From NCBI GenBank assembly GCA_016711605.1, contig JADJSS010000030.1, positions 1 to 18,738 on the forward strand: DNA of 18,738 bases, given 5' to 3'. Source of the stretch: Saprospirales bacterium. GTDB lineage: Bacteria; Bacteroidota; Bacteroidia; Chitinophagales; JADIYW01. Position numbers and translations under genes: made by a program. Under the pieces are notes generated by a model. The model did not search any database, was not told where the DNA came from, and saw nothing but the letters and a program-made list of their open reading frames with translations. Shown here piece by piece: positions 1 through 8,370 of the stretch (the first letter of the stretch is position 1; each line of letters starts with the position of its first letter).

Positions 1-97
1 TCAATAGCAAATTAATTTTTTATCAAGAAAAATGTTTCATCTTAGTTGTCCGGTTGTTGATAAATTATAAACTTATTATAAAACTATAAAAGAGCGT
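1..97 (+). promoter_or_regulatory. dnaA upstream region with a DnaA-box-like site
   Basis: This AT-rich leader precedes dnaA. Bases 55-63 read TGTTGATAA, the reverse complement of TTATCAACA, which is one base from the classical DnaA box TTATCCACA. A single site could serve autoregulation of dnaA, but there is no cluster of boxes, so I do not call an origin. No clear TAnnTTTG promoter element was found. Confidence 0.25.
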
Positions 98-1530
98 ATG
101 AAAAGCAAGCATGAACTTGTGAGGGAGAATTGCCTCAAAATTATAAAAGACAATATTAATGTTCAAAGTTTTAAAACTTGGTTTGACCCAATTAAACCAG
201 TAAAACTTGACGGAAATGTACCTACAATACAAGTACCTAGTCAATTTTTTTACGAATGGCTGGAAGAACATTATGTAACATTATTACGAAAAACAATTAA
301 GAGAGAACTAGGTGAATCTGCAAAATTAGAATATCGAATTTTAGTTGACTCCTCAGCAGGTAGTAAATCATTACCTAAAACAATTGATGTGCCAAATTAT
401 AGAGAAGGTGTTTGTGAAATCAACGAAGTTTCAATGCCAACCGTGTTTTCTAGTCCTATGGTAAAAAATCCTTTTGTAATTCCAGGATTAAAAAAAATTC
501 ATGTAGATTCCAATTAAATCCTAACTATACATTTGATTCGTTTATAGAAGGTGATTGCAATAAATTTGCTCGTAGTGCTGGATTAGCAGTTGCAAAATCT
601 CCAGGTGGCACTGCTTTTAATCCTTTAGTTACTTATGGTGGAGTTGGTTTAGGAAAAACACATTTGGCACAAGCCATCGGCAACTTTATAAAGTAAATAG
701 CTCTAACAAAAACGGTTTTTTATGTAAGTTCTGAAAAATTTACCAGTCAGTTTTAATGCATTAAAAGATAATAGCACCAACGATTTTATTCATTTCTATC
801 AACAAATAGATGTATTGATTATTGATGATATTCAATTCTTCGCAAATAAAACAAAAACACAAGATATCTTCTTTCATATTTTTAATCATTTACACCAAAA
901 TGGCAAGCAATTAATTCTAACATCTGATAGAGGCGCAAAAGATTTGGATAATATGGAAGAACGATTATTGTCTCGTTTTAAATGGGGCTTAACTTACCGA
1001 TTTACAAACACCAGATTATGATACTCGAATTACCATCTTACAAAAAAGATTACATGCAGATGGAATTGAAATGAATGAAGATGTAACTCGTTTTATTGCA
1101 ACAAATATTAAAACAAATGTTCGTGAACTAGAAGGTGTTTTAACATTCATATTAGCACAAGCAACATTAAACAAACAAGATATAACTTTAGACTTAGCCA
1201 AGAAAACAGTTGTAAACTTTGTAAAACATGCTACTAAAGAAATTTCGTTAGATATGATACAGAAAACAGTATGTGATTTCTTTGAAGTACCAGTAGAAAA
1301 ATTAAAGAACCAACACGTAAACGTCAATTTGTGCAAGCACGCCAGTTATCTATGTTTTTGCAAAAGAATATACTAAGTCATCTTTAAAATCTATTGGTCA
1401 ACAATTTGGTGGTCGCGATCATAGTACGGTTATTCACTCTTGCCAAGCAGTAAGAAATTTAATTGATACTGATGAAGAATTCAGAGATTCAGTTGAAGAA
1501 TTAAAAAAACGCATAGAGTTGTCGTTATAA
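98..1530 (+). CDS. dnaA: Chromosomal replication initiator DnaA (reading frame broken by homopolymer indels)
   Basis: DnaA is the AAA+ initiator that binds oriC and melts it for helicase loading. The N-terminal domain begins at 98 (MKSKHELVRENCLKI). After frame repair the ATPase core shows Walker A GGVGLGKTH (about 630-663), Walker B LIIDDIQFF (about 815-841) and the arginine region ERLLSRFKWGL. The C-terminal DNA-binding domain carries the DnaA signature GGRDHSTVIHSC (about 1411-1443) and ends at TAA 1528-1530. The repaired length is about 475 residues, normal for Bacteroidota. The frame changes at about 514, 690, 708, 751, 994, 1304 and 1355. Nearly all are a one-base gain or loss in a run of A or T. 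Because dnaA is essential and conserved throughout, I infer sequencing errors rather than a decayed gene. No other initiator is visible. Confidence 0.9.
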
Positions 1531-1633
1531 AAATAAAAAAGGAACGTATTATACTTTCTTTAGTTAAACTTTTCTATTGCAAAATTATTATCAATTTATT
1601 AAAGAGATTTTTCTGGATAAAAATTGAGTTATA

Positions 1634-1663
1634 TTTGTAAAGTTCTTTAAAAATCTATCTTTG
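1634..1663 (+). promoter_or_regulatory. Bacteroidota-type promoter for the tRNA pair
   Basis: TTTG at 1634-1637 and TATCTTTG at 1656-1663 match the Bacteroidota vegetative sigma pattern TTTG / TAnnTTTG with an 18-base spacer (the usual spacing is about 19). The predicted start is near 1670, about 30 bases before the tRNA-Ser. A second TAnnTTTG match (TATATTTG, 1630-1637) overlaps it and lacks a good upstream partner. The rest of the dnaA-tRNA gap (1531-1633) shows nothing recognisable. Confidence 0.5.
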
Positions 1664-1697
1664 CCGTCCCAAAGTTCTTTTAATAGAAAAATAAGGA

Positions 1698-1784
1698 GGT
1701 GAGATGGGTGAGTGGCTGAAACCACCAGTTTGCTAAACTGACGTACGGGTAACTGTACCGAGGGTTCGAATCCCTCTCTCACCG
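1698..1784 (+). tRNA. tRNA-Ser (anticodon GCT)
   Basis: The acceptor stem GGTGAGA (1698-1704) pairs with TCTCACC (1777-1783), followed by discriminator G at 1784. The anticodon loop TTGCTAA gives anticodon GCT (AGC/AGU codons). The long variable arm (CGTACGGGTAACTGTACC region) is typical of class II serine tRNAs. The T arm is GAGGG-TTCGAAT-CCCTC (1760-1776). No CCA is encoded, so it must be added after transcription. Confidence 0.96.
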
Positions 1785-1789
1785 CAATT

Positions 1790-1864
1790 CGGGATGTAGT
1801 TCAGCCCGGTTAGAATGCCTGGTTTGGGACCAGGAGGTCGTTGGTTCGAATCCAGCTATCCCGA
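1790..1864 (+). tRNA. tRNA-Pro (anticodon TGG)
   Basis: The acceptor stem CGGGATG (1790-1796) pairs with TATCCCG (1857-1863), with discriminator A at 1864. The anticodon arm CCTGG-TTTGGGA-CCAGG gives anticodon TGG, and the T arm is GTTGG-TTCGAAT-CCAGC. It lies five bases after tRNA-Ser, so the two are probably one transcript. CCA is not encoded. Confidence 0.96.
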
Positions 1865-1880
1865 CTAACCAAGAAAAAAT

Positions 1881-1909
1881 GCCACTTAGAAATAAGCGGC
1901 GTTTTTTAT
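1881..1909 (+). terminator. Rho-independent terminator after the tRNA pair
   Basis: GCCACTTA (1881-1888), loop GAAA and TAAGCGGC (1893-1900) form an 8-bp stem with one A-C mismatch, followed by GTTTTTT. Position and shape suit termination of the tRNA-Ser/tRNA-Pro transcript. Confidence 0.75.
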
Positions 1910-1943
1910 TTTATTACAATTCAATTTTTTCTTAATTTTTTTT

Positions 1944-1957
1944 CTGATATGAATCAT
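1944..1957. promoter_or_regulatory. FNR/CRP-like box upstream of the fasciclin gene
   Basis: CTGAT-ATGA-ATCAT contains the full core TGAT-N4-ATCA of the FNR-family box TTGAT-N4-ATCAA. It overlaps the odd-length palindrome ATATGA-A-TCATAT (about 1947-1959). GAATCATA (1951-1958) is also repeated inverted as TATGATTC (1975-1982). The box centre lies about 100 bases before the fasciclin ATG. TATGATTC partly resembles a -7 element, which would place the box near -40. About one such core is expected by chance in a window this long and AT-rich, so the call rests on position. Confidence 0.35.
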
Positions 1958-2051
1958 ATTTTATAAAAGAAAAGTATGATTCGGCGCATAATAATAATCG
2001 TGTTTAGGCAGTAATATTGCAAGTATTGTTATAATATCAAAATTACTAAAT

Positions 2052-2624
2052 ATGAAAAAGAATGTGTTCATTTTACTATCAGTTTGTATAGTTTTTTTAA
2101 CGACTTCGTGTAAGTCAAGTGGTTCAAAAGATGATTCAACAGTTGCTTCTAGCAATGAAGCAAACGGTGCGGGACAATCTGCAGTGCAGGATGATGTGTC
2201 TCAAAAAAATGTTGTGCAGATTGCTGTAGGAAGTAAAGACCATACAACTTTGGTCGCAGCAGTAAAAGCAGCTGAACTAGTAGATGTATTAAGCAATGCA
2301 GGGCCATTTACGGTTTTTGCACCTGTTAATGCAGCTTTTGATAAATTACCTGCTGGTACAGTAGATGGTTTGTTAAAACCAGAAAAGAAAGATGACCTTG
2401 CAGATATCTTGCAATATCATGTATATGTAGGATCATTGAGTGCTGAATCCCTTCAAGATGGTCAATCACTTGGTATGGTAAATGGCGGCAGTGTAAAAGT
2501 TTCAAAGAAAGACGGAAAAATTATTCTGAATGAATCAGCAACGATTGTTGCTTCTATTCCTGCAAGTAACGGTATCATTCATGTTATTGATGGAGTATTA
2601 TTGCCAACGCCACCTACGAAATAA
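2052..2624 (+). CDS. Fasciclin (Fas1) domain lipoprotein
   Basis: The product is 190 residues long. Residues 1-19 form a lipoprotein signal peptide ending in the lipobox TTSC with acylated Cys20, so the mature protein is membrane-anchored in the envelope. A low-complexity Ser/Asp/Gln linker follows. One complete Fas1 domain occupies about residues 60-187, with hallmark segments GPFTVFAPVNAAFDKLPAG and the terminal block NGIIHVIDGVLLP. Fas1 domains are adhesion or ligand-binding modules, and the ligand here is unknown. It precedes the nor cluster by about 90 bases with a hairpin between them, so co-transcription is doubtful. An FNR-like box lies upstream. Domain identity is secure, but a link to nitrogen metabolism is only inferred from the neighbourhood. 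Confidence 0.9.
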   Translation: MKKNVFILLSVCIVFLTTSCKSSGSKDDSTVASSNEANGAGQSAVQDDVSQKNVVQIAVGSKDHTTLVAAVKAAELVDVLSNAGPFTVFAPVNAAFDKLPAGTVDGLLKPEKKDDLADILQYHVYVGSLSAESLQDGQSLGMVNGGSVKVSKKDGKIILNESATIVASIPASNGIIHVIDGVLLPTPPTK

Positions 2625-2648
2625 TTTTTTATGATTGGTTTATGATAG

Positions 2649-2689
2649 AGGTGAGAACTTAGTTCTCGTTTCTATTTTATAACTCACCT
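2649..2689 (+). other. Pair of overlapping hairpins between the fasciclin gene and norC
   Basis: GAGAAC (2653-2658) and GTTCTC (2662-2667) form a tight hairpin with a 3-base loop, followed by a moderately T-rich stretch. AGGTGAG (2649-2655) can instead pair with CTCACCT (2683-2689). The two stems share GAG 2653-2655, so they compete in part. This may be a weak terminator for the fasciclin gene or a leader structure of norC. No FNR-like core was found in this gap. Confidence 0.35.
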
Positions 2690-2715
2690 TATTAAAATTT
2701 AAAATCTAAAACAAT

Positions 2716-3156
2716 ATGTTATCTAAAAGTCAAGCAAGGTTGTTTTTTTTCGGAGGAACTATCGTAACATTAATCATATTTATCGGATTATACTGGAACT
2801 AAGTAAGTGTGGAAGTTGGGAAACATAGTGATGAAGAAAACCTCACTGCACAGGTGGTAAGAGGTAAAGTACTATGGGAAGCTAATAACTGTATGGGCTG
2901 CCATACCATAATGGGAGAAGGCGCCTATTATGCACCGGAACTTACCAAAGTGGTGGAAAGAAGAGGTGAAGGCTATATGAAAGCAGTACTGATGTCCAAG
3001 ACACCTTGGTCACCAAGAGGAAGAAAAATGGTAGCGTATGGTTTTTCTGAAGAACAGGCAAATGATTTGGTCGCATTTTTTACATGGATTGGAAATACAG
3101 ACTTAAACGGATTTCCTCCAAAACCGGATTATAAATCAACTATTAATACAAAATAA
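2716..3156 (+). CDS. norC: Nitric oxide reductase cytochrome c subunit NorC (in-frame stop after the membrane anchor)
   Basis: NorC is the membrane-anchored c-type cytochrome that feeds electrons to NorB. The ATG at 2716 opens MLSKSQARLFFFGG, the characteristic NorC N terminus, and one transmembrane helix follows. TAA at 2800-2802 then interrupts the frame. Reading continues in the same frame through a short linker to the cytochrome domain with haem motif CMGCH (2890-2904) and the conserved blocks GEGAYYAPELTKVVERRGE and GRKMVAYGFSEEQAND. The total of about 146 codons is the usual NorC length. A GTG at 2809 could in principle start a soluble fragment, but it would lack both the anchor and a visible ribosome site. 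I infer one norC gene with a base error or a true nonsense change in the linker. norB starts 11 bases downstream. Confidence 0.9.
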
Positions 3157-3167
3157 ATCGAACTGTT

Positions 3168-4505
3168 ATGAGATATAAATCACAAAAATTGGCGTATTGG
3201 TTCTTTGCATTGTCGATGTTACTGTTAACGCTGCAGATTGTATACGGATTCATTATGGCATTTGCACATTTGGGTTATGATGTGTTGCATCCAGTTATTG
3301 CATTTAATACTGCCAGAGCTGTACATACTAATCTTTTAGTTGTTTGGTTATTGTCAGGTTTTATGGGCGCCGCATACTATATAATTCCAGAAGAAGCAGA
3401 ACATGAAATGGTTAATGTGAAATTGGGATTTGTTCAGCTGATTTCATTGGCTGTTGTGGGTGTTATTGCCATCATAGGATATCACTTTAATTATTGGGAA
3501 GGCCGTAAATTCTTAGAAATTCCTAGACCGTTAGACTATCTTGTCGTTATAAATGTTTTGACTTTTCTTGGATTAATTATAGCGACTTTATATAAAGGAA
3601 AAAAACGAACAACTACTTCTTTGGTACTTACTATGGGTTTGGTGTTTGCTGCATTACTTTACTTGCCTGGTATGATTTGGTTTGATAATCAAACCATGGA
3701 TTCATTTTTCAGATGGTGGGTAGTTCACCTTTGGGTTGAAGGTGTTTGGGAATTAATCATGGGTGGTATACTTGCTTTTTTATTAATCAAGATTACAGGT
3801 GTTGACAGAGAAGTGATTGAAAAATGGTTGTATGTGATTGTTGGCCTGACATTTATTTCAGGCGTATTAGGTACCGGACACCATTACTATTATATTGGCA
3901 CACCTAAATATTGGCTGATAATCGGTGGTATTTTTTCTGCAATGGAACCACTTGCTTTTTTAGGAATGGCATTATTTGCAATTGCAATGTACAGAAAAGG
4001 AGAAAAGAAACATCCAAATAAAATTGCATTAAGCTGGACACTTGGTACAGCCATTGTATCTTTTGTTGGTGCTGGTTTATTAGGATTGGCTCATACTTTT
4101 CCGCAAGTAAATATGTATACACATGGTACGCTGGTTACAGCCATGCATGGACACCTGGCATTCTGGGGCGCATATGCAATGATAGTGCTTGCTATTATCA
4201 GTTACAGTATGCCTAATATGACTGGAAGGAAATTATTTGACAGTACTACTGGTGTACTCGCTTTTTGGCTTTCAAATATTGGTATGCTGGGTATGACGGT
4301 AGCGTTTGGTGTTGCAGGTGTCGCACAGGTTTACCTTGAAAGAAAAATGGGATTAGATTTCGGTGATGTGCAGAAAGAAATACAAGTACATTTTTTAATC
4401 TTAATAGTATGTGCAACCATGTTTACAACAGGAATTGGTTTGTTTATTTATGAGTTTATCAGATATGGATTACCAACAGACGAAGCATTGGAATCTGTAA
4501 ATTAA
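3168..4505 (+). CDS. norB: Nitric oxide reductase catalytic subunit NorB
   Basis: This 445-residue polytopic membrane protein has about 12 helices and belongs to the haem-copper oxidase superfamily. It reduces 2 NO to N2O. All key residues of cytochrome c-dependent NORs are present: His53 (low-spin haem b, TARAVHTNLL), FeB ligands His187, His238 and His239 (VVHLWVEGVWELI and GTGHHYYYIG), Glu191 and Glu195, Glu260 (SAME), haem b3 ligand His327 and haem b ligand His329 (MHGHLAFWGAY). Apart from His53, the spacing matches the well-studied Pseudomonas enzyme with a constant offset of 20. There is no N-terminal quinol-oxidase-type extension, and norC sits directly upstream. This is therefore a cNOR rather than a qNOR. 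The frame is intact. Confidence 0.98.
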   Translation: MRYKSQKLAYWFFALSMLLLTLQIVYGFIMAFAHLGYDVLHPVIAFNTARAVHTNLLVVWLLSGFMGAAYYIIPEEAEHEMVNVKLGFVQLISLAVVGVIAIIGYHFNYWEGRKFLEIPRPLDYLVVINVLTFLGLIIATLYKGKKRTTTSLVLTMGLVFAALLYLPGMIWFDNQTMDSFFRWWVVHLWVEGVWELIMGGILAFLLIKITGVDREVIEKWLYVIVGLTFISGVLGTGHHYYYIGTPKYWLIIGGIFSAMEPLAFLGMALFAIAMYRKGEKKHPNKIALSWTLGTAIVSFVGAGLLGLAHTFPQVNMYTHGTLVTAMHGHLAFWGAYAMIVLAIISYSMPNMTGRKLFDSTTGVLAFWLSNIGMLGMTVAFGVAGVAQVYLERKMGLDFGDVQKEIQVHFLILIVCATMFTTGIGLFIYEFIRYGLPTDEALESVN

Positions 4506-4528
4506 AAAAATGTTTCATTAAAAATATT

Positions 4529-4577
4529 AATCAGATGTAGTTTCTAGTAAGAAAATACAACTATCTGATTTTTTTTA
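4529..4577 (+). terminator. Intergenic terminator or attenuator between norB and norQ
   Basis: AATCAGATGTAGTT (4529 onward) pairs with AACTATCTGATT (4559-4570), leaving a small bulge, and runs straight into a T8 tract (4569-4576). It has rho-independent terminator form. Since norQ starts only about 10 bases later, it may reduce expression of norQD relative to norCB rather than mark a separate operon. No strong promoter is visible between it and norQ. Confidence 0.65.
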
Positions 4578-4586
4578 AATATAAAT

Positions 4587-5387
4587 ATGCAAATTGTACC
4601 ACCATATTATTATCCTGTTTCAAAAGAAATAGAAGTCTTTGAAAAATGCTACAAAAATAAAATTCCTGTTCTTCTGAAAGGTCCGACTGGTACCGGAAAA
4701 TCAAGGTTTATTGAATTCATGGCTTTCCAATTAGAGAAAAGATTAATTACCATTAGTTGTCACGAAGAAACATCTTCAACCGATTTAATAGGACGTTTTA
4801 TAATTAAAGGAGCTGAAACCATATGGCTTGATGGTCCTCTAACTATTGCGGTAAAAGATGGTGCAATAATATATTTAGATGAGATAGCAGAAGCTCGTCC
4901 AGATGTTATAGTTGCAATTCATTCATTAACTGATCACAGAAGAGAATTATTTATAGATAAACTGGGTCAGAACATAAAAGCACACGAAGATTTCATGCTG
5001 GTGGCTTCCTTTAATCCTGGCTATCAGCGAGGATTTAAAGAGTTAAAACCATCTACGCGCCAACGTTTTGCAGCACTCACTTTTAATTATCCTGTTGCAA
5101 AAACTGAAACAGAAATTTTAATGAAAGAAACTGCTATAGATGAATCAATTGCAAAGCAATTAGTAAGCATAGGAAATAAAATAAGAAACCTGAAAGAACT
5201 TGGATTGACAGAGACAGCTTCCACTAGATTGTTAATTGATGCGGCAAAATTAATTCACAGTGGCTTGCCCAAGCGACTTGCTGTTAAAGTTGCAGTAATA
5301 GAACCATTGACTGATGATCTGGAAATAATTGAGGCATTAACCGATCTCTGCAATCTGATGATTAAATATTCTTATGGAACTCGATGA
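4587..5387 (+). CDS. norQ: NorQ/CbbQ-type MoxR AAA+ ATPase
   Basis: This 266-residue cytoplasmic ATPase activates or matures NorBC together with NorD. It has Walker A GPTGTGKS (residues 32-39), Walker B IIYLDE (94-99), a sensor-1 region with Asn143 (ASFNPGYQRGF) and an arginine-finger segment STRQRF (156-161). These are hallmarks of the NirQ/NorQ/CbbQ group of MoxR ATPases. The length is typical. The last codons overlap the norD start as ATGA (5384-5387), indicating translational coupling. This proximity to a VWA partner is the standard arrangement for the group. Confidence 0.95.
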   Translation: MQIVPPYYYPVSKEIEVFEKCYKNKIPVLLKGPTGTGKSRFIEFMAFQLEKRLITISCHEETSSTDLIGRFIIKGAETIWLDGPLTIAVKDGAIIYLDEIAEARPDVIVAIHSLTDHRRELFIDKLGQNIKAHEDFMLVASFNPGYQRGFKELKPSTRQRFAALTFNYPVAKTETEILMKETAIDESIAKQLVSIGNKIRNLKELGLTETASTRLLIDAAKLIHSGLPKRLAVKVAVIEPLTDDLEIIEALTDLCNLMIKYSYGTR

Positions 5388-7133
5388 ATATATATATGGA
5401 AAATTTGTTAGGTATTTTCAAAATAAAAAAAATAAAATCTGATATTCAAAACAGAACAGTTACTCTTGAAAATATAAAATCCAGATTAATTATTCTTGCA
5501 AGTGCCGCAACCGGAAAGCATATAGAAATCTATCCAGCAGAAAGAGAAGGCGGATATAAAAACAATAATTTCTTTTTACCAGTATCTTTTGCAAAGTTTG
5601 AGACGTTAGAGCAAAATATTTCATTTTATTTTTTCAGGGTATTGTATCTTTCCATACAGCAAAAATTAGGATATAATTGGAGTGTTGGTGATTCTTTTAC
5701 TAATGAACAGTCTTCACAAAAAGCCTTGTTACATGCAGATAAAATATTAGAGGCATTATTTATTGAATATCCTGTAACTGAAGCATTACACATAGAATTT
5801 AAAGAAAAATTATGCAGAATTGATGAAAAATCATTACAAGATTTTTCATGGCTGTATGGTAAATGGATGAAGAATGAAAAAGAAGAAATAACAGAAAATC
5901 TGCTTAAAAATTTTACGGATAAGGTAAAATCGATTGAACAAAACATAGCAAAAACTATATTGAAAGCTAAGCCTGTAGAAGAAGTCATAAGTGTGGAGAT
6001 TGATAAAAAACAACAGGAAGATTATGTACTGACGCATAATTTTGAAAAAGTGGAAACGGCTGAAGAGTTCAGCGGTGTCTGGAGAGATTTTGACGGTGAC
6101 GATGAACTCGAAAAACATCAGGATGCGTTGGATGAACTGAATATGAAATATACGGTAAGAACTGATGATACCTCACATAGTGTTTATCAATCCGATTTTG
6201 TAGAGAACACTTCTGTCTTTGAGAGTGAAGACCTGAAGTCTGACTTATTTTTTATACAATATGATGAATGGGATTTTAGTAAACGTTTGTATAAAAAAGA
6301 TTTTTGTAAACTTTATCCCAAAATTCAAAAAAAAAAATAACGTTGATTTTAATAATACTATAATGGCGAACACTGCTGTATTATCTGGTTTGCGAAAGAT
6401 GCTTACAGGTATTAATAATAAAATGTTACAGCAAAAACGACAGACTCAGGGCAATGAATTCGATATAGACAGTGTAACTGATTTGTTTGTAGATGTTCAT
6501 ACAGGACATACACCTTCTGAGAATATTTACATATCTAACCTTAAAAAAGAAAAGGATATTTCAATTCTTTTATTACTGGATATTAGTTTATCGAGTGATG
6601 GATATGTAGATGGAAATAGAATTATTGATATTGAAAAACAAGTGGCAATTTTATTTGGTGAAATTATCCATGAATTTAATATCGATTTTGCAATACAATG
6701 TTTTTATTCTAAAACTCGAAATTATTCAACGTATTTAACTGTGAAAGGATTTGAAGATGAATGGAATAAAGCCAAGTACAGAATAGGTTCTGTTTTGCCC
6801 AGTGGTTTTACCAGAATTGGTACAGCAATCAGGCATTCAGGATCTCTTCTGAATGCCAGAAAATCAAAAAATAAATGGGTTATACTAATCTCTGATGGAA
6901 AACCAAATGATTACGATAAGTACGAAGGAAAATATGGTATCAGAGATGTACGTCAGGCATTGCACGAATTAAAACATAACCAAATTAATTCGTATGCACT
7001 GGTAATTGAAGCTACAGCTAAATATTATTTACCACAAATGTTTGGTCAAAATCATTATCAGATTGTTTCTTCTCCAACGGACTTAGTGACATCCTTAGTG
7101 AAGTTGTATGAGAAAATTAAATATCAGACCTGA
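5384..7133 (+). CDS. norD: NorD, VWA-domain partner of NorQ (frameshift in an A11 run)
   Basis: This is a von Willebrand factor A protein needed for active nitric oxide reductase. The N-terminal half (from 5384) is poorly conserved and rich in Glu and Lys. The VWA domain in the C-terminal third has an apparent MIDAS: DISLS (about 6580), the threonine in GFTRIGTAIRH, and the aspartate in LISDGKPNDYDKY. The frame changes once, at an A11 tract (6327-6337). Reading ten A residues joins PKIQKK to NNVDFNNTI and gives one protein of about 582 residues, a normal NorD length. Given other homopolymer errors nearby I take this as a sequencing error, although transcriptional slippage on A10/A11 cannot be excluded. 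It overlaps norQ by four bases. Confidence 0.92.
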
Positions 7134-7172
7134 GTTGGTTAATCATTAATTCTTAACTATAATATACCACGT

Positions 7173-8245
7173 ATGAAAAAATCTATTGCCATCATAATAT
7201 TTTCAGTAATGGTCCTGTCAATTGTTTTTACAGCATGCCATTTTGCTGAAACGAATAAAGTAACTGTAAACATAGTAGGTGCTGCTTATCCTAAATTATC
7301 TGACTATCATTTTTTTAAAGGAGATATTAAAGAACTTAATCCAAACGAAAAGGTTTTACCTTATTCTATTATTACTACTTTATTCAGTGATTATGCATAC
7401 AAGCTGAAATTTGTATGGATGCCTGAAGGTAAGTCTGCAGAATATTACAGGGACGAATCGCTGCAGTTTCCAACAGGTACGGTATTGATAAATACATTGT
7501 ATTATCTACACGATTTCAGAGATAAAAGAAAGGAAGAAAACTGATAGAAACCCAGCTTTTAATAAAAAAAGAGAAACAATGGGATGCACTTACATATGTC
7601 TGGAATAATGAGCAGACGGATGCAGAACTGGTAATCGCAGGAGATACTAAAATTGTCGATTGGATAGATATTAATGGTTCCAAACGATCAGTTCATTTTA
7701 ATATTTCTAATAAAAATCAATGCAAAAGTTGCCATAGTTATAATCAGGAATTAGTGCCAATCGGAACAAAAGTGCGATACCTCAATCAGGATTATGCGTA
7801 TGAGGAAGGAACTAAAAATCAGTTGGATAAATGGAAAGAAAATGGGTTTTTGAAAGGCTATAATAAAGAAGAAAATAAAGAAAATAAAATTGCAGCTTGG
7901 GATAAAGTGAATAGCGGTGATTTGGAATTTCGTGCTAAATCCTATCTTGAAGTAAATTGTGCGCATTGTCACTGCAAAGAAGGCAATGCCAATGTGACGG
8001 GATTGTTTTTGCTCTTAAGTGATCACAACCCCGAGAGTTGGGGTATTATGAAAAGCCCTGTTTCTGCAGGCGCAGGCAGCGGAATTAATCAATACGATAT
8101 AGTGCCTGGCAAACCCGGTGAGTCGATACTGGTGTATCGTATAGAAAGTACGGATCTCGAGGCTATGATGCCTGAAATCGGCAGAAGTACGACACATGCA
8201 GAAGCGACGGTATTGATTAAAGAATGGATAGCCTCCATGAAATAA
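7173..8245 (+). CDS. Dihaem cytochrome c lipoprotein, SO2930/HNE_0200-like (one frameshift)
   Basis: The N terminus is a lipoprotein signal with lipobox FTAC. The middle carries blocks typical of the SO2930/HNE_0200-type conserved cytochromes: FPTGTVLINTLYY, a LIETQLLI segment and ALTYVWNNEQTDAEL. Two haem c motifs follow, CKSCH (7721-7735) and CAHCH (7958-7972). A one-base loss in the A-rich run at about 7524-7540 splits the frame. Adding one A gives about 357 residues. It follows norD by about 40 bases and is probably co-transcribed. I infer an envelope electron carrier, perhaps to NorBC or NirK, but no reaction is established for this family. The family name is from memory of its motifs. 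Confidence 0.8.
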
Positions 8246-8354
8246 AAACGAAAAATATTTTTATCCAACAAGTCTTAAAATTTATTTTTTATTAAAATTG
8301 ACATTGAATAACTAAGATTATTTTTGATGTTAAACACAAATAAACTGGCATAGT

Positions 8355-8369
8355 GTTGCCGCAGGCAAC
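8355..8369. terminator. Hairpin between converging nor and nir operons
   Basis: GTTGCC-GCA-GGCAAC forms a 6-bp GC-rich stem with a 3-base loop immediately beyond the norF stop codon and about 110 bases after the cytochrome gene on the other strand. It suits a bidirectional terminator between convergent units, but neither side has a strong T tract. The rest of 8246-8354 shows nothing recognisable. Confidence 0.45.
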
Positions 8370-8370
8370 G

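Noticed and set aside
1..97. Replication origin next to dnaA
   Set aside because: Only one DnaA-box-like site is visible and there is no iteron or box cluster; the window edge cuts the region.
98..1530. dnaA as a decayed second copy or pseudogene
   Set aside because: Sequence conservation is high along the full length and the breaks are single-base changes in A/T runs, the pattern of sequencing error. A second, intact dnaA elsewhere would reopen the question.
1591..1782. Minus-strand small protein over the tRNA-Ser gene
   Set aside because: The frame reads through a clear tRNA; such MREGFEPS-like peptides are a known artefact of translating tRNA T arms.
1690..1910. Integration site or genomic island border at the tRNA pair
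   Set aside because: No integrase, no repeated tRNA 3' end and no composition change was seen around it.
2809..3156. A separate soluble cytochrome c gene starting at GTG 2809
   Set aside because: The upstream anchor peptide is in the same frame and is the characteristic NorC N terminus; the GTG has no visible ribosome site and would leave the cytochrome without export signal.
6261..7133. A separate VWA gene starting at 6261
   Set aside because: Its first residues are an out-of-frame reading of norD codons; the true sequence joins after the A11 run to make one NorD of normal length.
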